Assembly (NCBI GenBank): GCA_028015205.1
Contig: CM051520.1
Coordinates: 11,318,501-11,382,500, forward strand
Direction of reading: 5' to 3'
Source of the DNA: Mytilisepta virgata
Taxonomy: Eukaryota > Mollusca > Bivalvia > Mytilida > Mytilidae
DNA: 64,000 bases
Positions 28,201-34,935 of the stretch are shown here, one piece after another. Positions within the stretch are counted from its first letter, which is position 1. Every line of letters starts with the position of its first letter. Under the pieces are notes generated by a model, which was not told the origin of the DNA, did not search any database, and saw only the letters and a list, made by a program, of their open reading frames with translations. A program made the position numbers and the translations under genes.

Positions 28201-29097
28201 AAATTTACGGGGGGTAAATGAGAAATTGGGGGGAGGGGGGGGGCAATTTTTTTCTCATTTCAGATTTCAGAAATTAAAAAGAGAATTTCAAATTTTTGTT
28301 TGCCAAAAAATGGGGGGGGGGGGGGGTTACAATAATTTTTATTGTTTTTTGTTTTTTGTTTTTTTTTTGGGGGGGGGGGTCAATGTGCAACTTCATAGTG
28401 TATTGCACAAAAGCAAAGAAGGGGTAAATTTTTTTTTTTTTTTTGGGGGGGGGGGGGGGGGCAATACGCCACAGCGCCACAGCATATTGTATTGCACAAA
28501 AAGCAAAAAATTGAATATAAATTCAAATCATATGACCAATTCTAAGTTCTTTGATTACAGTTATTCTGTGTCAGAAACCTATTATGTGTCAAATATTTAA
28601 TTTACAAATTCAGACCTGTATCAAGTGCGAATATTGTGTCCATTTTTGCCCCAATTGTTCAGGGTCGTATCCAGCTGCGCTCAGCGAAGCAATTTATTAC
28701 AGATTATTGTCTATTATGATAAGTACACTTGTTGCAGTGAATTCTTGTAGTATTCGTAAACAAAGATGCGAAATAATAAATGCACGCAAAATTTTCTGAA
28801 TTTTGATAAGGTAATTCGGTTTTACACCTTCAGAGCACATACAACAAAAATTTGATAATCTTATCTTTAGCTTTTTGATGATACGTGGTTTATGTTTAAG
28901 GCAGGTAAGATTTTAGGTCAGTTTTTCATCTGATATTCAATTGACCATGCACAATTGTAGATTTCTGTAATATACATATACAATTGTATTTATTTCCGTT
29001 CAATCTGACAAATAATTTTGATTTTTTCCAGGTGACATTTGTGAACAGGGAACTAGTCAACAGAGGTGTAGTTAGGTGGATAGAAATATTATCATGA
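3043..29097 (+). CDS. AKAP1: AKAP1, mitochondrial A-kinase anchor protein with KH and Tudor domains (8 coding exons)
   Basis: Joining 3043-4263, 11703-11919, 13076-13239, 17392-17572, 20761-20908, 21846-21913, 25963-26099 and 29032-29097 at GT/AG sites with matching phases gives 2202 nt, 733 residues plus stop. In order: a hydrophobic anchor (residues ~4-23) followed by KKKK, typical of the outer-mitochondrial-membrane signal of AKAP1; a long Glu/Ser/Asn-rich unstructured region (~25-407); a KH domain (~429-500) with the GxxG loop GKYG at ~445-448; and a Tudor domain (~560-700) with VDYGG at ~627-631. Exon order and C-terminal sequence follow vertebrate AKAP1 (human is ~900 residues; the linker is shorter here). 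Family members tether PKA and RNA at the mitochondrial surface to direct local phosphorylation and translation. I could not pick out a convincing RII-binding helix in the linker. The gene spans 26 kb because its introns are full of repeats. Confidence 0.93.
4282..5623. other. AKAP1 intron 1, left part; no clear feature
   Basis: AT-rich. It contains loosely related phrases such as 'tttggtcactttgacctacatt' and 'tttcaccactatattcctc' every ~150-160 bases (about 4380-5030), which suggests a decayed tandem-module element, but no head or tail could be found. Confidence 0.4.
5624..5859 (-). mobile_element. tRNA-derived SINE (SINE-A), reverse orientation, with 13-bp TSD
   Basis: The body 5637-5846 read on the minus strand begins GGGGACCTCGGTGACTAC, has a B-box-like stretch near the tRNA 3' part, then a tRNA-unrelated body and a tail ending CCCCAACTAAACAAAC. 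AGTAGTTATTGTT flanks it at 5624-5636 and 5847-5859 as a target-site duplication. Other copies lie at 6239, 26946 and 34558, and an expanded one at 21961. Confidence 0.85.
6228..6401 (+). mobile_element. SINE-A copy with internal deletion and 11-bp TSD
   Basis: The body 6239-6390 begins GGGCCTCGGTGGCCGAGTGG (the A-box end of a tRNA-like head) and ends TTAAACCCCAACTAAACT. AAAGAAATGTT flanks it at 6228-6238 and 6391-6401. Relative to the 34558 copy the middle, including the B-box region, is missing. Confidence 0.85.
6494..10015 (+). mobile_element. F2 hairpin-headed non-autonomous element, copy 1 (interrupted)
   Basis: The head at 6494-6524 is a near-perfect hairpin with arms TATACGACCGCAAA and TTTGCGGTCGTATA, placed right after a T run. 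A (GTC)n-rich microsatellite follows (about 6540-6580), then three ~160-bp modules (starts near 6590, 6750, 6911), then further modules built on 'ggtccaaa..attaaactttgtttga'. The element is split by an F3 element at 7532-8810. After that come several T(n)G(n) tracts and a tail in which GCGGTCGTAT of the head recurs before 'ctagctgcgcccagcggagc'. A ~150-base tail segment is present twice (from ~8920 and ~9585). No protein is encoded. Confidence 0.8.
7532..8810 (+). mobile_element. F3 hairpin-headed non-autonomous element, copy 1, nested in F2
   Basis: The head at 7532-7560 is a hairpin (AGCTCACCTGGCC...GGCCATGTGAGCT) after a T run, followed by a (GTC)n microsatellite and tandem modules around 'aaaaccgttacagatat' and 'ctgaaattttgaaggaaatt'. 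The tail has CCAGGTGAGC, the inverse of the head arm, then GGCTCTGGTGAGCCTCTTGTT-type sequence. It sits in an F2 module: the uninterrupted paralogue at 7255-7290 reads cttag-T7-attatggg, while here it reads cttag-T5-[element]-T2-attatggg. This fixes both ends and shows no target-site duplication. Confidence 0.85.
10380..11150 (+). pseudogene. Decayed reverse transcriptase of a retroelement
   Basis: Conceptual reading gives [12 protein letters not shown] at about 10410-10445, then [13 protein letters not shown] near 10519-10560 (the RT catalytic YxDD box). After a frameshift, [20 protein letters not shown] and KIYDKRDDF follow at about 10600-10700, and 'YRYHKL'-like and 'RYKDIIRK' pieces occur near 10850-10920. 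Stops and frame changes break it, so it cannot make a full protein. The motif set resembles RT elements common in molluscs; whether this one is Penelope-like or another non-LTR class I cannot settle from the relic. Confidence 0.7.
11214..11400. repeat. 44-bp inverted repeat with ~100-bp spacer
   Basis: The arms TTTTCTATATGATAAAGACA (start of the left arm, 11214-11257) and its inverse (about 11356-11400) match over ~44 bases with one mismatch or so. The pair lies just after the RT relic and may represent inverted ends of the same retroelement. Confidence 0.75.
11703..11919 (+). CDS. AKAP1: AKAP1 coding exon 2 (KH domain)
   Basis: Acceptor TTTTATAG at 11702 and donor GTAGAT at 11920. The exon begins in phase 0 and ends in phase 1. 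It encodes the start of the KH domain, with the hydrophobic strand LIYRCNFP and the nucleic-acid-binding loop IGKYGKN. Confidence 0.92.
12112..12701 (+). repeat. 31-bp minisatellite, about 19 units
   Basis: The unit is CACATTTATTATGCACTAGT plus ACTACATGAGT, repeated nearly perfectly. A few units carry single changes (acacgag, agatgag, gcatgag, gcaagag, and a 'cttgt' variant). It lies in the AKAP1 intron after the KH exon. Unit variants would allow array typing. No ORF. Confidence 0.95.
13076..13239 (+). CDS. AKAP1: AKAP1 coding exon 3 (end of KH domain, linker)
   Basis: Acceptor TTTTAACAG, donor GTAACT at 13240; ends in phase 0. [18 protein letters not shown] completes the KH fold and is followed by a proline-rich linker up to the Tudor region. 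Confidence 0.9.
13404..14757 (+). mobile_element. F2 hairpin-headed element, copy 2
   Basis: The head hairpin (TATACGACTGCAAAA...TTTGCGGTCGTATA) starts at about 13404 after a T run. A short (GTC)n tract, two and a half ~160-bp modules, two T/G tracts (about 13968-13995 and 14050-14077) and the tail with GCGGTCGTATCAAGCTGCGC ending near 14757 follow. It is shorter than copy 1 and carries a SINE inserted in the tail (14327-14649). Confidence 0.82.
14316..14660 (+). mobile_element. SINE-B insertion in F2 tail, 11-bp TSD
   Basis: CCAAATTCAGT is duplicated at 14316-14326 and 14650-14660. The same site, uninterrupted, is present in F2 copy 1 (about 9911-9921), so this is a clean insertion of 323 bases. 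The body has no tRNA-like head that I can recognise. It ends TTGCCACTGGACGTTAAGCA followed by an (ATCA)n tail, the same 3' end as the tRNA-derived SINE at 18489. Confidence 0.85.
14761..16040. other. AKAP1 intron 3 sequence, no clear feature
   Basis: AT-rich DNA. Two related phrases ('attttgtgtaatcaactc...' near 15288 and 'attttgtgtaattaactcc' near 15458) hint at an old ~170-bp tandem element. No exon-like segment with correct phase was found. Confidence 0.45.
16066..16290 (+). repeat. 54-bp tandem repeat, about 4 units
   Basis: The unit is CTCATTGTGTACAGTGTAGT plus GTTTAACAATACATATATGT and ATGACTGGTTCTTA. The period of 54 is a multiple of three, which explains open frames on both strands across the array; neither looks like a real protein. 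Confidence 0.95.
16379..16967 (+). mobile_element. F1 hairpin-headed non-autonomous element
   Basis: The head ACCCCCCGCAAACAAAGTTT then GGGGGGGGT (hairpin, 16381-16409) sits after a T run and is followed by a GTCC/GTCTGTCC microsatellite. Three modules of 168-169 bases start at about 16451, 16620 and 16788 with 'gtaagcgcaactcctcctag'. The tail has a small hairpin TGTGAGC-ttt-GCTCACA at 16940-16956 and ends ACATCTAGTT. Unlike F2-F4, the tail does not repeat the head arm. No coding capacity. Confidence 0.8.
16968..17391. other. AKAP1 intron 3, right part
   Basis: AT-rich, with no feature apart from the polypyrimidine tract and acceptor for coding exon 4. Confidence 0.5.
17392..17572 (+). CDS. 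AKAP1: AKAP1 coding exon 4 (start of extended Tudor region)
   Basis: Acceptor TTCCATTTCAG, donor GTCATT at 17573 (a weaker GT), phase 1 exit. It encodes [20 protein letters not shown] and the [11 protein letters not shown] segment typical of the region before the Tudor core in AKAP1. Confidence 0.92.
17573..18475. other. AKAP1 intron 4, left part
   Basis: No repeat family or coding segment recognised. Confidence 0.5.
18476..18837 (+). mobile_element. tRNA-derived SINE (SINE-C) with 13-bp TSD
   Basis: CATATTTGTCAGA at 18476-18488 and 18825-18837 flanks a 336-base body. The head is tRNA-like, with an A-box region (ctcgtggtagggtgcttgcc) and a perfect B box GGTTCGATACCC. The 3' end TTGCCACTGGAGGTTAAACA plus (ATTC/ATCC) tail matches SINE-B at 14327. 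The near-intact TSD suggests a fairly recent insertion. Confidence 0.9.
18963..20508 (-). mobile_element. Full-length Tc1-like DNA transposon with TA target duplication
   Basis: Terminal inverted repeats ACTGAACCGCAAAAGAAACG-TCGC (left, from 18965) and the inverse ending at 20506 match over ~24 bases apart from the outermost base. TA at 18963-18964 and 20507-20508 is the target duplication. The element is 1542 bases long and contains one uninterrupted transposase ORF on the minus strand, with ~245-250 bases on each side. It lies antisense in AKAP1 intron 4. Confidence 0.95.
19208..20254 (-). CDS. Tc1/mariner-superfamily transposase, DD34E, apparently intact
   Basis: 348 residues from the first ATG; the ATG at residue 21 ([11 protein letters not shown]) is an equally likely start. 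An N-terminal paired-type helix-turn-helix (about 25-65: [19 protein letters not shown]) is followed by a GRPR-like basic motif (RPRSGRPQ) and a second DNA-binding domain. The DDE catalytic domain has FSDES, then QQDNARAH, then [17 protein letters not shown]. The spacing between the second Asp and the Glu is 34 residues, which defines DD34E (Tc1 family). A WGG(I)G motif is also present. The enzyme cuts and pastes the flanking inverted repeats into TA sites. No stops or frameshifts, so the copy may be recent or active. Confidence 0.95.
   Translation of the reverse strand: MGIKGRRKLKSVSISVDTEAMPRLTPQQREQAIGRLDAGQSARVIANDFNCAVRTIERLRTRYNATNSTNDRPRSGRPQVTTPRQNRGIVRHHLMNRFTPAAETARNTVGTHGRPISDDTVRRRLAARNMRCRRPARGPILTSRHRQARLQWATQRQNWRNRQWRNIIFSDESRYCISTADGKTRVWRRRGERYEDSCILETDAWGGTSIMVWGGIGLNVKLGPVIFQNLGPGRGNGVTAARYIDQVLTPHVQPHFARHQNKTFQQDNARAHTARATRDFLQQNNINVMDWPALSPDLNPTEHLWDEVQRRLNNEQPSPTTAAELSQAFQRVWARIPMAFINRLINSM
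20509..20760. other. AKAP1 intron 4, right part
   Basis: Short AT-rich stretch with a (TG)n run near 20635, ending in the exon 5 acceptor. Confidence 0.5.
20761..20908 (+). CDS. AKAP1: AKAP1 coding exon 5 (Tudor core)
   Basis: Acceptor TTTTTTTAAG, donor GTAAGG at 20909. It encodes the Tudor barrel, [13 protein letters not shown] to [11 protein letters not shown] and VLRQI. The exon lies just downstream of the Tc1 element that fills the preceding intron. Confidence 0.93.
20909..21845. other. AKAP1 intron 5
   Basis: AT-rich intron with no repeat family or coding segment that I recognise. Confidence 0.5.
21846..21913 (+). CDS. AKAP1: AKAP1 coding exon 6
   Basis: A 68-nt exon encoding [20 protein letters not shown]. 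Acceptor TTTTTAG, donor GTAATT at 21914. The satellite-bearing SINE begins 48 bases after this exon. Confidence 0.92.
21961..25815 (+). mobile_element. SINE-A copy expanded internally into a satellite
   Basis: The left edge (ggggtcttggtgacagagta, then tctaaaagttccttgtaact) aligns with the SINE-A head (ggggcctcggtggccgagtg...). The right edge after the array (gctgtcaggttttgagtttgaatcc...gtcttaattgacaaggaatg) continues the same SINE through its B-box and body. Between them, the SINE segment 'actactaatgatcactagcctgtcag' has been amplified into ~98 units. The SINE 3' tail is lost after about 25815. Confidence 0.85.
22010..25745 (+). repeat. 38-bp satellite array, about 98 units
   Basis: The consensus unit is ACTAACATTGTAACTACATC plus TGATCACTAGCCTGTCAG (38 bases). 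Variant units (gatcagtagtctttcag, gatgactagc, cagacgaac, cagacatac) recur in patterned runs. A distinctive degenerate pair (gtacctactgatgactagcc...) occurs at 23675 and again at 24167, 492 bases later, showing block-wise duplication. The array makes up nearly all of the intron between AKAP1 coding exons 6 and 7. Confidence 0.95.
25963..26099 (+). CDS. AKAP1: AKAP1 coding exon 7
   Basis: Acceptor ACTGCTTAG, donor GTATTA at 26100; phase 1 entry, phase 0 exit. It encodes [20 protein letters not shown] and QAQVVGR, the staphylococcal-nuclease-like part that embraces the Tudor core in AKAP1. Confidence 0.92.
26100..26567. other. AKAP1 intron 7, left part
   Basis: AT-rich, no feature recognised. 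Confidence 0.5.
26568..27676 (+). mobile_element. F3 hairpin-headed element, copy 2, with nested SINE-A
   Basis: The head AGCTCACCTGGCC...GGTCATGTGAGCT follows a T run. A short GTC-type tract and modules around 'ctctgaaacc..aa..caaa.tgagc' and 'aatatggccgccatgatgaa' follow. The tail is CAGGTGAG..ACAGGCTC.. ending GAGCCTCTTGTT at 27676. Internal sequence differs from copies 1 and 3 (a subfamily with 'gaagcatctatggaagg' modules, also seen in the reverse copy at 58573). F2 copy 3 begins immediately after it. Confidence 0.8.
26946..27210 (+). mobile_element. SINE-A copy nested in F3 copy 2
   Basis: It begins GTGGCCTTGGTGGCCGAGTG, contains the full tRNA-like region (atgatcactagcctgtcagc) and B-box-like 'gtttgaatctcacc', and ends CCCCAACTAAACAAAC. 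The ORFs across it are shadows of repeat sequence. Confidence 0.85.
27677..28700 (+). mobile_element. F2 hairpin-headed element, copy 3
   Basis: The head hairpin TATACGACCGCAGAATTTTT-GCGGTCGTATA starts after a T run. A reduced (GTC)n tract, two ~160-bp modules and four G or T/G tracts (near 28170, 28240, 28310 and 28365-28460) follow, and the tail 'gggtcgtatccagctgcgctcagcgaagc' ends near 28700. It abuts F3 copy 2 with no spacer. Confidence 0.8.
28701..29031. other. AKAP1 intron 7, right part
   Basis: No feature beyond the branch/acceptor region of the last coding exon. Confidence 0.5.
29032..29097 (+). CDS. AKAP1: AKAP1 terminal coding exon 8
   Basis: Acceptor TTTTTTCCAG. It encodes [20 protein letters not shown], then Ser and the TGA stop at 29095-29097, matching the C-terminus expected for the family. 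Confidence 0.92.
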   Translation: MTFVNRELVNRGVVRWIEILS

Positions 29098-32000
29098 AAT
29101 ATGCTGATTTCGGAGCTTAAATCCTGCCAAACCTTATGTTGTCTAAGTAAACACTCTTACTTTTTGTCACGATTTAATGATTAAAAATTGGCCAGAATGC
29201 TTTTTATAGAGACGGTACAAAGATGGAGAATTGAGATGTTTTATCTTATTTTTGGTTGTATGGGAATGTCATGTATTGTAATAATAACAAGTTAACCAAA
29301 ACCATGTACGATTTGATTAAAGTGGAAGTTTTTGTTTGTATCATTGCACAATTGATTTTAGAAAAAATAATTAAAACAAAGTTATTCACAGGTTAAAAAT
29401 ATATTACATGTAATTCCTATTGGAGATATTAATTTCCAGGTATGCTTTTTGTAATTGTTTTTTTCAAAGTCACTGTGTGAAGAACAGAGAAGCAGTAGCA
29501 TTGATATGGATTTATATAACACACAAGTGGTCAAAATGAAGAAATTGCTGTAAACGAAGAGAATATGTATATTAATCATTTTAATGACCAACAATTTAAA
29601 CAGTTCCCATGTGCATTAATTATTAAAGTTTTGTTGACAACCTACAATGCAATTTATATCCATATTGTTAAAAAAAAACTTTTGAAAATTTCAAAGTAAG
29701 TATGTATTATTACAGTGTAAAACTTCTGTCACATTTTTCACCACATTTTTTTTTAGTTTATTCACTATGAAAATACGAAAATATGATGATTTTACCAGTT
29801 AAAGAAACAGTTTTCAAAACATGTAGTATACTAAAATCCACAGGAAGTTTTCTAAATAAGAAAGGAATATCTGACTAAACAATATGTAGGCTGGTTACTA
29901 TTTGCGAATCATTGACTCAAATCTATGATCTCTAGTTCAGTGTATATTATAAAACTTTTGTTCCTTAATTTTCTTGTAAAGGGATTTATTATAGGTACTA
30001 CGGTAGCATCTCGATTTCTCAAACTCAATTTTGTGTTGTAAATTAGTTTAAAGCATCAGTAGTTACTGTCTGGACACTTCAGTTTGTAAAACGGATTTTT
30101 CAGAATTTGAATACCTTAATGTGAATTGTCTAGTTACTCTTGTGAAAGATGCAATGAGCTAAGTCGTAACGGAAACAATTGAACTTACCTGATTTTGTTC
30201 AATCATGTCTTCAAGAGAAACAAAAAACTTCCGACTATGGAATGTTCAATGTAAAAGGGATGTAACTATGAGATTTTGTAAAATGAAGTATTACAACTCC
30301 TTGAAGCATGAAATATGCACACAGTGCATTAAAAATATTTAAAATAATAGTTTTACAAATTTTAGTATAGGTCTGAGTTGATAAATTCAAATTATTAATT
30401 TTTTGAAATTTTCCAGTGCATTAATTTGTGAGGTATACGAAAAAAAGCCTTATAAATAACTTTAAAATTTTTATGTTTTCTGGGACGACTCAATAAGGTT
30501 AATTAACCAACAAAGATTTTCTAATAATTCTAATGTTTAGAAATGCTAAAAATCCATTTTATGAACTGAGGTTGGAAGATTGCTGGATATGAACAAGCAT
30601 CAAGTTTGTTTCACAGATTAAATAAAACTTTCATGTTCAGCTACCTTCAAACGTCAATCAAATGATTCAAATTACTTGTAATTGATATTTTATCGCATTG
30701 ATTTGGCTTCTGTTTTTCATACCTGTTGGTATTTATAAAGCAATGTTTGACATGTCTACCAATTGACAATAGCGGTTTTAGTTTTTGAGAGTAAATTGCA
30801 AACTATTATTGTTGTGTGGAACATAAAATTAGTTTGAGAATTCTAGAAATCGTTTTTTTTTTTTAAAATTGAGAGTTTAATATACACAGAATAAACCAAA
30901 TAAAATTTCCAAACTTGAAACAGTATAAGATATCCATGGTTTTCAAGTGAGCTATGTTCGAAACACTGAGATTCGACTGTATGTAGAAAGAGATTGATGT
31001 TGAAGAATTTTACATTTTAGGGCCTTTAATTAAAACTGAAACGATCAGAAGTTTTGCGTAATATAATTGATATATAGAGATTTTTTCTGAGTTTTTACTG
31101 GCGAGAACGATGTACATAAAAATATATATATTCCATTTCATTATGGGGGTTTGGTCGTCAATGACAAACTTTTTGCATATTTTGTTGAATAAGAATATAT
31201 CGAATTGTTCCTTGTGCCATGTACTAGTATGATACAGAATACATTTTCTTGACATTTTGTACATTTTCAGGTGCCATATCTTGTATTTGAACTAGTTCAG
31301 TTGAATGAAAGTATGTAAAATAACTGTTTGTTATGACAGAAAGTTTTGATTAATTATATATTCAGGGTTCCAATGCAATTGGAAAAAGTTGAGAGTTTCA
31401 TTTTACATAAATTTTTTTAAAATGTCCAAAATTCTGGGAGATATGCTTGAAATTTCTTTGCAGTAAAATTTTACTTTCTTTTTTGGAAATTTGGAGTTCT
31501 GTGATAACATCCTTTGAAACTGAAAAAAATCCTTGAAAATTTTGCTCCTAAGAGTGGGAACCCTGTGTATGATTCTATAAGATATCATTAAGGATGCTCG
31601 CTGGTCATGTTTTGGTCTTTTCGTGTAAAATCCTTGGGTTTTATCCATTTCTTAAACATGAAACTTTTTGCCCATGAACCCCCACTTTGTCTTTTATAAT
31701 TCAATCATATTTACCTTAAAATGGTATTTGACAAAATTTTATGAAATCCTTTTTATTTTTTCATACATTCTTGAGAGACTGAAGTTATCAATGCAAAGAC
31801 AATGAAAAATCCAGAGAAAACCCATTTCTTGCAAATTTTCAAGGCCTTATAGCTCTAAAATGAGCACATGAACCTATATTTTTTTCTTGCTTAATTGTTT
31901 ACTATTCATATGTTCTCTCAAACTAAAACACCTATATCACATCCTATTTATTTCCTTTTAGACCAGCGATCATCCTTAACAGTTTGGTCAGTGTAAGGGT

Positions 32001-34546
32001 TGTTTTTCAATCATGAGCAACAAAAGTTCAAGAGTTACTTCCCTTAGAACATAGTCTTGAGTGTCTTTATGCTAAAAAGCAGTCCCAGAAAAATCAACAT
32101 AAATAAAACTCATCTAAAGGTATGGTTGTGCATTTTAAATATATATTTTGAATTCTGAGAATTGTTTTGATATGAAATGATTTAAAAAAATTTGAATATA
32201 CAATATTATGTGACATTGTGCCTGCAGTTTTAGATTTATAAAAAGGGCTTTCTTCAGAGGTACTGATTTTTCTTTTGTTTTTGTATTTTTCAGTTGTTTT
32301 TGTTGAAATTGTGAATAAGGTTTGAGAAGTTGTAATTGGTTGTTCACTTTTTAATGAAAGTTTTAGTATATAGTCTTTCGTTGTACTTTTATATGACCAA
32401 TACATATATACAGATTAGTCAGATTTTCATATTAAGGGTATCATGATGGTAAATTATATTTCAATGATCAGGGGTTAAAATTTTCTTTACACACTTAATA
32501 GCTATATATAGCCCAAGGCTAGCATGCAGGTCAAATCTACTAGTCCTAAACTAGTAGCCCTATGTTATAAGTCCAAGTGAAGTACTAGTCCTAACTCCAT
32601 GAAATAATGAAGTTTGTGTCTTCACATTTCACAGAAAATAAAGTTGGTTTCGTTTATGCTTGTCTTTTCCTTTGATTTTGAATTTTATCACTGTTTTGTG
32701 GCTTCGGTATTCTTCTGTTGATATTTAATGTTTCTGTCCATTGTTTACAGTATAATTGAAGTTCAACATTGTTAATTTAATTTAATTTGAGCTTGTCAAT
32801 TTTTAAACCCCTGTTGATAGAAAATAAAATTGAACCTTGTTGTTAAAACAGAAATTTTGTAGATATATCTTTTCATAGTTTTATCATACTTTTTGGTTTG
32901 TGTGCAGCATCTATGAAAATAAGTAAAGAAGTTTTACAGTAATTGTCCTTGCTATTACTTTGCATATAAGATCAGAAAATAATATCTTGGTTTGTCATGG
33001 CCTTTGTACCTAAGGTAAAAATGTCACCGAAGCACAAATGAAAGTTTTTTTTCAAGTCGATTTTATGGTTTATCTTATGTCAAAATCAAAAAATTTGTGC
33101 ATCAGTAATAATTCATGAAATTTTTGCATCTGAAAACATATATTTTTCCATTATTTCAAAAACTAGTATAAGTTACACAAACAAATAATTACCTCATAAA
33201 AACCCGTCATAAAGTTCAGTTTAGGAGTGTTGTGAATTTCTAACATTTTGCTTGGTTCATAAATATGTTGTTTTATTACAGTATTTTCATTTCTAGTCAG
33301 GGTTTTGAATCAGATACATATCTTTGAAATCTCTGGCAACAATTATTCAAGTATAGATATTAACTGAAATTGCTCAGAAAAGTAAGGGCAGATTGATAGG
33401 AAAGAAGTAACATTAATGTCTTCTGCATTCAAATTGAAACAAATCACCCTCTAAGATGTCTACCAGTGCCTCAAAGTTTCATATCTCATTAAATTGCAGA
33501 GCCTTTTGAACCCAAATTTTGTCCATAGGTTAATAATATATAATTTTATGATTTAACTGCTGATGCATCTGAAAAGAGCTTAAAGTTACAAATATAAATG
33601 GCAGCCTGATGAAATGTTTCTACTAATGTTGATATTTGTGTTAATTATAATAGATAATGAAGAGGCATAAATAAATGTAATTGAAAACTAAGTCCGGTAT
33701 CTCTATTACCCAAGTTACCAAGGGGAGGAAATTGTAATGATCTTCCTTTGGTTCTAAGGACTAATGGAGATAATTTTATTATCTCCTCCTGGGTATCTTG
33801 GTTGAGGGAGACAACTGGCCCATGTGTCTGATTACATGTATGTTTGAAAGATTTTAAAATTTGTAAATAAAGAAAGCTATTGATATTGTCGTGATTATTT
33901 GGTTAGAGATATTTTAATATGGAATTTATAGGTTAAGAAAAAAAGAAAACTGAAAATTTTTTGCAATATTTATGATTCTTCATGAAACTGTAACAAGTTA
34001 ATTATAAAATTTCCAAGTAAGAAAGGTTTTTAATCCTGTAATAGATGTGTTCTTAGTACCGGTACTTAAAAAGTTGGTGAGGACTGAAACAGATGTCCAA
34101 TGGCCTTTTGTTTTATGATCAAATATAAATATTATAAACTACGTAAAAAATAGTATTAGTAATACTTATTTAGATAATAGACCTTTTTTTTTAGTTAAGG
34201 TAGGAGGTACCTAATTGGGCTATATTTCAGATTTTTATAAAATTTGGCATGCAACTAGAGTATGTTGAACTGCATCTGAATATAAAAAAAAATAATGTAG
34301 CTCCCTTTAATACTTCCCAAGATATGGTGTTTCAAGTTTTGGCAAACAGATGGGTAAATACATAGAATGCACAGTTATCGCTCCAAAACGTCAAGTATTT
34401 AGACTTTAAATTATGATCAAAATCCAGTTCCTAGAATTTAAAAAAAAGGATATACAATGTATTATAGCCAATGAAATTCTCTTTTTATTGATATAAAATT
34501 TATTGGGGGTCACCTGATTCGTTTTTTTCAGTATTCAGAAAATCCA
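29098..34546. other. AKAP1 downstream region, possible 3' UTR then intergenic
   Basis: About 5.4 kb of AT-rich DNA with no recognised repeat family and no convincing ORF. The absence of the repeats that crowd the introns could mean that the first part is a long 3' UTR; this is inference. Candidate polyadenylation signals (AATAAA) occur at several places, for example near 30620 and 33865, and none can be chosen without transcripts. Confidence 0.35.
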
Positions 34547-34834
34547 TAATTTAGCGGGGGGCCTCGGTAGCCGACTGGTCTAGGTAGTTCGTTATGACTA
34601 CTAATGATCACTAGCCTGTCAACGCTGAGGTTGTGAGTCCGAATCTCACCTGTGGCGGGGTGTGTTTGACTCCGATCTTAATTGACAAGGATTGCCAATT
34701 TTCCTACCGAAGGTCGGTGGTTCTCTTCGGGTACTCAGGTTTCCTCCATTAAAAAAAAATGGCCGTCGCGAAATAGCCAAATGTGCTGAAAACGGCGTAA
34801 AACCCCAACTAAACAAACAAACATAAATTAGCGG
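34547..34834 (+). mobile_element. SINE-A, most complete copy, imperfect 11-bp TSD
   Basis: The body 34558-34823 contains a tRNA-like head with A box (gtagccgactgg) and B-box-like GAGTCCGAATCTCACC, then 'tgtggcggggtgtgtttgactcc', and ends CCCCAACTAAACAAACAAAC. The flanks TAATTTAGCGG and TAAATTAGCGG differ at one position. The long segment between anticodon arm and B box suggests origin from a tRNA with a long variable arm (Ser or Leu type). Confidence 0.88.
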
Positions 34835-34935
34835 ATTTAGGTACCTCCTACCGTAATATCACCAAGTATTTATAATTAAACTTCTGTATACTTGATGGCA
34901 AAGTACATTGTGGTTACATTGTAATATCATTTTTT

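Noticed and set aside
28226..28600. 124-codon ORF rich in Gly and Phe
   Set aside because: It is translation of the T/G tracts of F2 copy 3; low-complexity, not a protein.
27677..28700. F2 copy 3 abutting F3 copy 2 read as one composite element
   Set aside because: Each has its own hairpin head and its own tail matching separate copies elsewhere, so they are two adjacent insertions.
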